Shown piece after piece: positions 1-5,127 of a DNA stretch of 8,428 nucleotides (positions are counted from its first letter, which is position 1; every line of letters starts with the position of its first letter). Source of the stretch: Oscillospiraceae bacterium. Lineage in GTDB: Bacteria > Bacillota > Clostridia > Oscillospirales > Oscillospiraceae. The translations under genes were made by a program, and so were the position numbers. Under the pieces are notes generated by a model, which saw nothing but the letters and a program-made list of their open reading frames with translations, had not been told where the DNA came from and did no database searches. The stretch is taken from NCBI GenBank assembly GCA_017405545.1, contig JAFRAF010000130.1:1-8428 (forward strand), in the 5' to 3' direction.

Positions 1-198
1 GATCTTCAGCCCATCCATATCGGGGAGGCCCAGGTCCAGGATAATGAGGTCCGGGCAATATGAGGTTATCATGGAATAGGCCTCTGCTCCGTCCTTTGCC
101 AGAATGACCTTATACCCGTTGGAGGACAGGACAGCGTTTATGAAGCTGCGAATGCTTTTATCATCTTCTACAACAAGAACAAGTTTTTTGATCTCCAT
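1..198 (-). CDS. KdpE-like response regulator, N-terminal receiver domain (truncated by window edge)
   Basis: This is a DNA-binding response regulator, of which only the first 66 residues (most of the receiver domain) are inside the window. The protein begins MEIKKLVLVVEDDKS, with the acidic pocket at Glu11/Asp12. The predicted phospho-acceptor is Asp55 in the strand LIILDLGLPDMDG, which is a hallmark of the KdpE/OmpR type. The start ATG at 198 is preceded by GGAGG (complement of 204-208) at a 5-nt spacing. It lies 55 bp downstream of the sensor kinase gene on the same strand, in the usual kdpD-kdpE order, so the two are presumably co-transcribed and form a cognate pair. The winged-helix output domain would lie beyond the left edge and cannot be checked. 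The KdpE-like assignment rests on the receiver motif and the partner kinase. Control of a potassium transporter is not shown, because no kdpABC gene is visible. Confidence 0.9.
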   Translation of the reverse strand, partial: MEIKKLVLVVEDDKSIRSFINAVLSSNGYKVILAKDGAEAYSMITSYCPDLIILDLGLPDMDGLKI

Positions 199-253
199 AA
201 AGACCTCCGTTCCGCCGCTTTAAAGATCAGCGGCATTGAGCCAAATTGATGTA

Positions 254-1348
254 TCATTCCTGTACATCTATAGCCTGTACGTCCTGAAGGGGCAGGGTGA
301 AGGATACGACAGCGCCCTGCTGTCCGTTGGCGGCTGTAATGCTGCCTTTGTGGGCTTTTACGATGGCCGCGCATACTGTAAGGCCTATGCCCATGTTGTG
401 CTTTTGCTTGGAAAGAATGCCCGTGTCACGTTCGAGTTCACCGTCAAATATGTGTGGGAGCTTCGATCGATTGATGTCCTGCCCGTTGTCCTCGACAGTA
501 ATGCGGACGTCGTCGCCCACGACCTCAGCGCTCATGATTATCCTGGTGGTCGTCTTCCCGTGGTTCACGGAGTTCTCAAGCAGATTCATCAGCACCTGGG
601 ATATCAGCATGGCGTCCATGGGGACCAGCAGCAGCTCATCGGGAACCTTAAGGATGAGTTCTATGTCAGGGAAGCGTTTTCGGAATTTTCTGGCTACGAC
701 CTCAAATATTTCTTCGATTGCCTCAGTGCACTTCATTATCTCAGTGTCCTGAGAACTCACCCGGGTTATAGTCAGCAGGTTTTCCACCATACATATGAGC
801 CATTTGGCTTCTTCGTTGGCATCCGCAAGGAGCTCGCGCTGATACTCGGGGGCCAGCTTTTCACCGCTCTCCTCCAGGACTGCCAGTATTCCGGATATGG
901 ATGTGAGAGGAGTGCGCAGGTCATGAGAGATAGATCTCAGCAGATCGGCACGCATCCGCTCCTTTTCGGCCGCTACCCGGTATTCCTCCTGCTTTATTAT
1001 CCGCGAGGTGAGCATGCTTATAATTATTGATGTTACAAGCAGAGTGAAAAAGGTCAGGGGATATCCCGAAATCTTCATGTTGAATTTCAGGTATGGGTAG
1101 GTAAAGGCGTAGTTGACCACCAGCACGCCGATTATCGACGCCAGTATCCCATAGATATATCCGTCGGTCACCCTGGATATAATAAGCACCGCGAGGACAA
1201 ATATCATTGAGGAGTTTGTCATGCCGTTGACCTCGCCGTGCAGACCGTGGCAAATAAATGCGGCTATAATTATTATTCCGAGTGTGAGCCCGATATCTAT
1301 GGCAACCCGTTCGCCGGGTGTTTTATCCCGTTTCAGATTCTCGATCAT
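254..1348 (-). CDS. KdpD-like membrane sensor histidine kinase (DUF4118, HisKA, HATPase), short form
   Basis: This is a sensor kinase that should autophosphorylate on His and pass the phosphate to the adjacent response regulator. Numbered from ATG 1348 (364 aa), hydrophobic segments at about 17-37, 45-61, 65-85 and 97-115 form the DUF4118 membrane region of KdpD. The dimerisation/H-box follows, with His142 in SISHDLRTPLTS. The N-box is LLENSVNH with Asn259, and the G2 box is MGIGL at 319-323. Canonical KdpD (about 900 aa) has an N-terminal KdpD ATP-binding domain plus a UspA domain, and both are absent here. The G1 box reads DNGQDI at 287-292 where the family usually has DNGxGI, so one glycine is replaced by Asp. 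In-frame GTG codons at 1357 and 1354 are alternative starts. ATG 1348 is preferred because GGTGG (complement of 1354-1358) sits 5 nt upstream. The kinase assignment is firm; the signal sensed is unknown. Confidence 0.9.
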   Translation of the reverse strand: MIENLKRDKTPGERVAIDIGLTLGIIIIAAFICHGLHGEVNGMTNSSMIFVLAVLIISRVTDGYIYGILASIIGVLVVNYAFTYPYLKFNMKISGYPLTFFTLLVTSIIISMLTSRIIKQEEYRVAAEKERMRADLLRSISHDLRTPLTSISGILAVLEESGEKLAPEYQRELLADANEEAKWLICMVENLLTITRVSSQDTEIMKCTEAIEEIFEVVARKFRKRFPDIELILKVPDELLLVPMDAMLISQVLMNLLENSVNHGKTTTRIIMSAEVVGDDVRITVEDNGQDINRSKLPHIFDGELERDTGILSKQKHNMGIGLTVCAAIVKAHKGSITAANGQQGAVVSFTLPLQDVQAIDVQE

Positions 1349-1364
1349 ATACACCACCGGCTCA

Positions 1365-1393
1365 ATTATAACACGCCGCTGCCAGCCTGCAAA
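1365..1393 (-). promoter_or_regulatory. Sigma-A-type promoter for the kinase/regulator pair
   Basis: On the minus strand a perfect TATAAT (complement of 1365-1370) lies 17 bp downstream of TTTGCA (complement of 1388-1393), a moderate match to TTGACA. The expected transcription start is at about 1357-1358. That is only about 10 nt before ATG 1348 and essentially on the alternative GTG 1357, so the mRNA would be leaderless or nearly so. The -10 match is seen directly; the start point is inferred. Confidence 0.5.
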
Positions 1394-1482
1394 GACCGTA
1401 ATTGTGTTAAAAAGATATAAAGAACAGAGGAATAAGGGGACTTGGAATTCAATAGGCTTATATCGGAGGCCTGCTTTGTCCC

Positions 1483-3006
1483 ATGTCTGATAAAAATGCT
1501 CTGCTTAAAAATACAATAGTCATGACGCTTGCCTCTGTCATTATACGCGGGGCCGGTATGGTGTTTCAGGTATACCTGTCAAAGAGCGTAGGCGCCGCGG
1601 GGATGGGACTTTATAATCTCATTTTGTCGGTGAGCGTTTTCGCTTCGACCTTTGCTGTCTCCGGCATACGCTTCGCGACCACAAGACTTGCGTCAGAGGA
1701 AATGTGCACCGGCCCCTGTGGGGTGCTGAAAAGGGCGGTAAATACCTGTATGGTATATGCTCTGTTCTTCGGCACTCTGGCGATGGCGCTTTTGAGCTTT
1801 GGAGCGGATTTTATAGGAAACAGGCTTGTTGGGGACAGCAGAAGCGTTTTATCGCTTCGCATGATGGCGCTGAGTCTGCCCTTTTTGGCCATGTCGTCGG
1901 TGTACTCCGGCTTTTTTATAGCCGCGAAAAGGGCCTCCGCAGCGGCCGCAGTCCAATTGACGGAACAGGCGATAAGAATAATCGTTTCTGTGGCCGCTCT
2001 GAGAATAAACGGGCTCGACAGCCTTGAGATGGCATGTACATCGATCGTTTTCGGCGGTACTGCGGCGGAGTGCGCATCCTTTGTCATGTATTTGCTGCTG
2101 TACAGGATGACGTCTGTTTCCGGAAACAGAGAGCTTGGCGGCGGTCATAATAAGCCGCCGGTATACAGGCGTATGCTCGGCATAGCCCTGCCGCTTGCGG
2201 TTTCAGCGTATGCCAGGACAGCTCTGGTCACGGTACAAAACCTGCTCATACCCGGGGGGCTTGCATCCTCGGGACTTGGCAGGGAGAGGGCCATGGCCGC
2301 TTACGGGATGATAGACGGTATGGTGCTACCGGTTATCGCTTTTCCCTCGGTGCTGTTTTATTCTATAGCGGATCTTATTGTCCCGGAGCTGACGGAGGAA
2401 CAGATGAGGGGAAGGAACACAGAGATAGACAGAAAGGTTAATCTGATACTGCACAGATGTCTTGAGTTCTCCCTTTTTTTCGCAGGGGCTTTCCTGGCAT
2501 TTGGCTCTGATATGGGCAGACTGATATATGACAGCGAAGAGGCGGGACGTTATATAAGCGCAATGGCGCTGTTTGTACCGTTTTACTACATGGATGCCGT
2601 GACTGACGGGATGCTAAGAGGACTCGGACAGCAGATGCACTCTATGCGGTACAATATCGTCGACTCCGTTCTGAGCATATTGCTTATAATATTAATGTTG
2701 CCCAGGGCCGGTGTGTGCGCCTATATAATGATCATATACTTCTCGGAGTGCTTTAATTTTATGCTCAGCTTCGGCAGACTGTGCGCTGTATCAAGAGTTC
2801 GTTTGGGCTTGAATGAAGTGCTGAGGGATTCAATGGCTGCGGTCATCGCACTGTGTTCAGCAAAGCTCATATGCCGGACTGCTGTCGCACAGGGCAGTCT
2901 GCCCGGGATTGCCCTGTGCGTTATATTCGCAATATGCATGTATTACTGCATTTTATCCCTGCCCGAACGGGTAAAATGTCAAAAATTTCATTCTTTTTCG
3001 CAATGA
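1483..3006 (+). CDS. SpoVB-like MOP-superfamily flippase (polysaccharide biosynthesis / stage V sporulation protein B family)
   Basis: This is a 507-residue integral membrane protein of the multidrug/oligosaccharidyl-lipid/polysaccharide (MOP) superfamily. Such proteins flip lipid-linked saccharides across the cytoplasmic membrane; SpoVB and its relatives act on peptidoglycan or polysaccharide precursors. About 14 hydrophobic segments can be counted, at roughly 10-30, 43-62, 88-110, 126-147, 165-180, 187-207, 231-256, 278-300, 328-348, 358-375, 391-410, 412-430, 449-469 and 473-493. The N-terminus has the pattern ASVIIRGAGMVFQVYLSK. The central stretch around 277-304 (GMVLPVIAFPSV, then IADLIVPELTE) is typical of the SpoVB/YtgP branch. 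GGAGG at 1465-1469 precedes ATG 1483 with a long 13-nt gap, and no better in-frame start is apparent. The gene stands alone and is divergent from the kinase. No convincing promoter was identified in 1394-1464. Clostridia carry several paralogues, so the exact substrate and a sporulation role are not established. Confidence 0.85.
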   Translation: MSDKNALLKNTIVMTLASVIIRGAGMVFQVYLSKSVGAAGMGLYNLILSVSVFASTFAVSGIRFATTRLASEEMCTGPCGVLKRAVNTCMVYALFFGTLAMALLSFGADFIGNRLVGDSRSVLSLRMMALSLPFLAMSSVYSGFFIAAKRASAAAAVQLTEQAIRIIVSVAALRINGLDSLEMACTSIVFGGTAAECASFVMYLLLYRMTSVSGNRELGGGHNKPPVYRRMLGIALPLAVSAYARTALVTVQNLLIPGGLASSGLGRERAMAAYGMIDGMVLPVIAFPSVLFYSIADLIVPELTEEQMRGRNTEIDRKVNLILHRCLEFSLFFAGAFLAFGSDMGRLIYDSEEAGRYISAMALFVPFYYMDAVTDGMLRGLGQQMHSMRYNIVDSVLSILLIILMLPRAGVCAYIMIIYFSECFNFMLSFGRLCAVSRVRLGLNEVLRDSMAAVIALCSAKLICRTAVAQGSLPGIALCVIFAICMYYCILSLPERVKCQKFHSFSQ

Positions 3007-3009
3007 GCG

Positions 3010-3037
3010 TTGAAATACTTATAAAGAGTGTTATAAT
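3010..3037 (+). promoter_or_regulatory. Sigma-A promoter of the transketolase operon (extended -10)
   Basis: TTGAAA at 3010-3015 is followed after a 16-bp spacer by TATAAT at 3032-3037. The -10 is preceded by TG at -15/-14 (TGTTATAAT), which makes it an extended -10. The expected start is at about 3044, giving a leader of about 150 nt before the tkt start codon. The promoter sits immediately after the flippase stop codon, so the tkt genes can be transcribed on their own. No U-tract terminator separates it from the flippase. Confidence 0.7.
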
Positions 3038-3044
3038 AATTCAT

Positions 3045-3073
3045 GTGATATGACTGCTGTTATGTCATATTGC
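3045..3073 (+). promoter_or_regulatory. 5'-terminal stem-loop of the transketolase leader
   Basis: The arms GTGATATGAC (3045-3054) and GTCATATTGC (3064-3073) form 10 pairs, including two G-U, around a 9-nt loop. The hairpin begins at the predicted transcription start (about 3044). No U-tract follows, so it does not look like a terminator for the flippase. A role in protecting the mRNA 5' end or in regulation is inferred. Confidence 0.45.
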
Positions 3074-3120
3074 AGCTCATCATAAAGTGGATGACGGAAT
3101 AAAACAGCGGCATAGTGATG

Positions 3121-3168
3121 CATTGGACCGATGGCGCGGAATAGCTGTCCCGCCATACAGTCCGAATG
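3121..3168 (+). promoter_or_regulatory. Long interrupted stem-loop in the transketolase leader
   Basis: The strand folds back on itself. CATTGGAC (3121-3128) pairs with GTCC plus GAATG (3160-3168, one bulged A and one G-U). ATGGCG (3131-3136) pairs with CGCCAT (3151-3156), and GG (3138-3139) pairs with CC (3149-3150), closing a 9-nt loop AATAGCTGT. There is a CG/ACA internal loop and a single bulged C. The structure ends 18 nt before the GGAGG of the first tkt gene. It matches no riboswitch class that I recognise. A short ORF overlapping it in the tkt reading frame (ATG 3131) is not a likely start, because the better RBS is at 3187-3191. Confidence 0.4.
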
Positions 3169-3196
3169 TTGTTGCGGCGCCCGTATGGAGGTTATT

Positions 3197-4033
3197 ATGA
3201 CAGACGAAAAGCTTCTGAAGGAGCTTAATGATTTTGCGCTTGATATCAGGATCGCAACTGTGGAATGCCTTAAATCGAGGGGCTTCGGACATATAGGCGG
3301 GTCGCTCAGTATCGCGGACCTCTTGGCTGTGCTCTATGGCTCCGTAATGCGTTATGACCCTAAGAATCCCAAATGGCCCGAGCGGGATAAGCTGGTGTGC
3401 TCAAAGGGGCACGCGGGGCCGGGCGTATATGCCGCGCTGGCGCTTAAGGGCTTTTTCCCCTATGAGGAGCTTAAAACCCTCAACGAGCCCGGCACAAATC
3501 TCCCGAGTCACTGTGACAGAAACAAGACGCCGGGCATAGACATGACGACCGGCTCACTCGGACAGGGGACGTCGCTGGCCGTAGGCATAGCCCTCGGCGA
3601 CAAGCTCAAGGGCCGTGACAGCAGGACCTATCTGATAGTGGGCGACGGCGAGGCCGTTGAGGGCCTGGTCTGGGAGGCGGCCATGTTTACCGCCGCCACG
3701 AAGGTCACGAATCTGATGTGGTTTATAGACTGGAACAAAAAGCAGCTCGACGGCTACACCAAGGTTATAAACGACCACGGCGACTTCAGAGCCAAGTTTG
3801 AAGCCTTCGGCTTTGAGGCGATACAGCTCGACGGGAATGATATTGCCCAGCTGTATGACGCCGTGACAGCGCCCATAGGAGACAAGCCCAGAGCGATAAT
3901 TATGGATACTGTCAAGGGCAAGGGCGTGACTGAGGTGGAGGAGACCTTCTCAAATCACAGCATGAATGTCCCGGCTGAGGTGTTTGACCGCTGGCTGGAC
4001 GAGCTCAGGGCTCGCAAGGAGGCACAGAGATGA
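3197..4033 (+). CDS. Transketolase, N-terminal (thiamine diphosphate/PP-domain) subunit
   Basis: This is the first half of a split transketolase. The enzyme moves two-carbon ketol units between sugar phosphates in the non-oxidative pentose phosphate pathway, using thiamine diphosphate and a divalent metal in the cytoplasm. The 278-residue protein has the expected active-site histidines His32 (GHIGG), His72 (SKGHAGPG) and His105. It also has the GSLGQG segment (119-124) and the GDG motif (149-151) with Asp150 and Asn180 as likely metal ligands. WEAAMF and DWNKKQLDG follow the usual transketolase pattern. ATG 3197 is chosen because GGAGG at 3187-3191 lies 5 nt upstream; ATG 3185 and ATG 3131 are in frame but lack such a site. 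Its stop overlaps the next start (ATGA at 4030-4033), implying translational coupling and an obligate heteromeric enzyme. Split transketolases are common in Clostridia and archaea. Confidence 0.95.
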   Translation: MTDEKLLKELNDFALDIRIATVECLKSRGFGHIGGSLSIADLLAVLYGSVMRYDPKNPKWPERDKLVCSKGHAGPGVYAALALKGFFPYEELKTLNEPGTNLPSHCDRNKTPGIDMTTGSLGQGTSLAVGIALGDKLKGRDSRTYLIVGDGEAVEGLVWEAAMFTAATKVTNLMWFIDWNKKQLDGYTKVINDHGDFRAKFEAFGFEAIQLDGNDIAQLYDAVTAPIGDKPRAIIMDTVKGKGVTEVEETFSNHSMNVPAEVFDRWLDELRARKEAQR

Positions 4034-4989
4034 GTATTGTCTACAATGGAAGCAATGATTCAAAGACATTTAAAGATGTTTTTTCAACAGTGATACCGCA
4101 ATTGTGTGAAAAAGACCCTGACGTTGTCTACCTTGACGCCGATCTGATGAGCTGTATCGGAATGCTCAAATGGGCGGAAAACAATCCCGACAGGGCTATC
4201 AACTGCGGAATAGCCGAGGCAAATATGGTGGGCATAGCCAGCGGTATGGCGTCCGCGGGCATGAAGCCCATTGTGCACAGCTTCGGTATATTTGCCTCCC
4301 GCCGAGTATTCGACCAGGCCTTTTTGTCGGCCGGGTATGCCAAAAATGACATTACCGTAATCGGCAGCGATCCGGGAGTCTGCGCCGCCTTCAACGGGGG
4401 CACCCACATGCCCTTTGAAGATACGGCCATATACAGGACGCTTCCCGGAGCGACTGTGATGGATGTGTGCGACACGGCCATGCTCGCCGCTGTTCTGGAG
4501 CAGTCCAAGGACAGAGCGGGCGTAAAGTATATTCGTGTCGCCAGAAAAAATTCGGTTAAGGTATACGGTGACGACACGGAATTTGAAATCGGGAAGGGCA
4601 AGCTTCTCAAAGAGGGAAACGATGTCCTCATCGTCGCCAGCGGCATCATGGTGGCCAAAGCCCTGGAGGCGGCAAAGCTGCTGGAGGCTGAGGGCGTCTC
4701 AGCGGCGGTAGTGGATATGTTTACGGTAAAGCCCATTGATTTCGAGCTGCTTGTGCAATGGGCGGAGAAGACCGGATGCGCGGTTGTGGCTGAGAACCAT
4801 AACAAAATCGGCGGTTTGTGCGGCGCCGTGTGCGAGTTTCTGGCTTCCCGGCACCCTGTACCGGTTGAGTTCGTGGCCGTTGAGGACGAATTCGGCGAGG
4901 TGGGTCCCCAGGACTATCTGGAGAAGCGCTTCGGCCTGACGGCTGAACATATTGTCGAAAGCGCAAAGATGGCCATAAGCCGTAAATAG
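4030..4989 (+). CDS. Transketolase, C-terminal (Pyr-domain plus C-domain) subunit
   Basis: This is the second half of the split transketolase, 319 aa, completing the active site at the interface with the upstream-encoded subunit. The pyrimidine-binding domain covers about 10-175 and includes Glu63 in CGIAEANMVGIA, the family's catalytic glutamate that activates the cofactor aminopyrimidine. It also includes His126 in GGTHMPFED. The C-terminal transketolase domain runs from about 190 to 310 (DVLIVASGIMV, then VVAENHNKIGG, then GEVGPQDYL). Translation starts at ATG 4030, with AAGGAGG at 4016-4022 at a 7-nt spacing inside the end of the upstream gene. The 4-bp overlap and shared promoter make these two genes one operon. 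The C-terminal half of DXP synthase is a distant relative, but an adjacent transketolase N-subunit and the absence of an N-terminal DXS half favour transketolase. No key residue appears missing. Confidence 0.95.
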   Translation: MSIVYNGSNDSKTFKDVFSTVIPQLCEKDPDVVYLDADLMSCIGMLKWAENNPDRAINCGIAEANMVGIASGMASAGMKPIVHSFGIFASRRVFDQAFLSAGYAKNDITVIGSDPGVCAAFNGGTHMPFEDTAIYRTLPGATVMDVCDTAMLAAVLEQSKDRAGVKYIRVARKNSVKVYGDDTEFEIGKGKLLKEGNDVLIVASGIMVAKALEAAKLLEAEGVSAAVVDMFTVKPIDFELLVQWAEKTGCAVVAENHNKIGGLCGAVCEFLASRHPVPVEFVAVEDEFGEVGPQDYLEKRFGLTAEHIVESAKMAISRK

Positions 4990-5027
4990 AAGGCTTAATA
5001 CCTGATAATGCCAGTTATATAAGAGCT

Positions 5028-5055
5028 ACAGGCCGCGGATAACCCCGCGGCCTGT
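5028..5055 (+). terminator. GC-rich hairpin after the transketolase operon
   Basis: ACAGGCCGCGG (5028-5038) and CCGCGGCCTGT (5045-5055) form a perfect 11-bp stem with a 6-nt loop, starting 38 nt after the tkt stop codon. The tract after it (CTTGCACC) is not U-rich, so it is a poor classical intrinsic terminator. It may stabilise the 3' end of the tkt mRNA, while termination occurs at the following hairpin, or it may act as a roadblock between the convergent units. Confidence 0.5.
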
Positions 5056-5063
5056 CTTGCACC

Positions 5064-5100
5064 AAAAAAGTCGGCTCCAGGTAAAGCTGAAGCCGACTTT
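5064..5100 (-). terminator. Rho-independent terminator of ppsA, possibly bidirectional
   Basis: The arms AAAGTCGGCT (5067-5076) and AGCCGACTTT (5091-5100) form a 10-bp stem, with CAG/CTG pairing continuing inside after one mismatch. Read on the minus strand, the stem runs directly into six U residues (complement of 5064-5069), 28 nt after the ppsA stop codon. On the plus strand it is followed by ATTGTTGTATT, a weaker U-rich tract, so it may also stop tkt transcripts. Confidence 0.8.
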
Positions 5101-5127
5101 ATTGTTGTATTCGGTTTTAAAACTGTC

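Noticed and set aside
236..1030. 264-codon open frame on the plus strand opposite the sensor kinase
   Set aside because: The minus-strand frame carries all histidine kinase motifs; the plus frame has no recognisable domain.
3045..3073. Hairpin as terminator of the SpoVB-like gene
   Set aside because: No U-tract follows on the plus strand and the tkt promoter -10 lies just before it, so it belongs to the tkt leader.
3131..3196. 22-residue N-terminal extension of the transketolase N-subunit from ATG 3131
   Set aside because: ATG 3131 lies inside the leader stem-loop and lacks a Shine-Dalgarno, the extra residues are Cys-rich and unlike the family, and ATG 3197 has GGAGG at an ideal 5-nt spacing.
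4128..4805. 225-codon open frame opposite the transketolase C-subunit
   Set aside because: Ser/Ala/Thr-rich shadow of a strongly conserved gene, with no own motif or signals.
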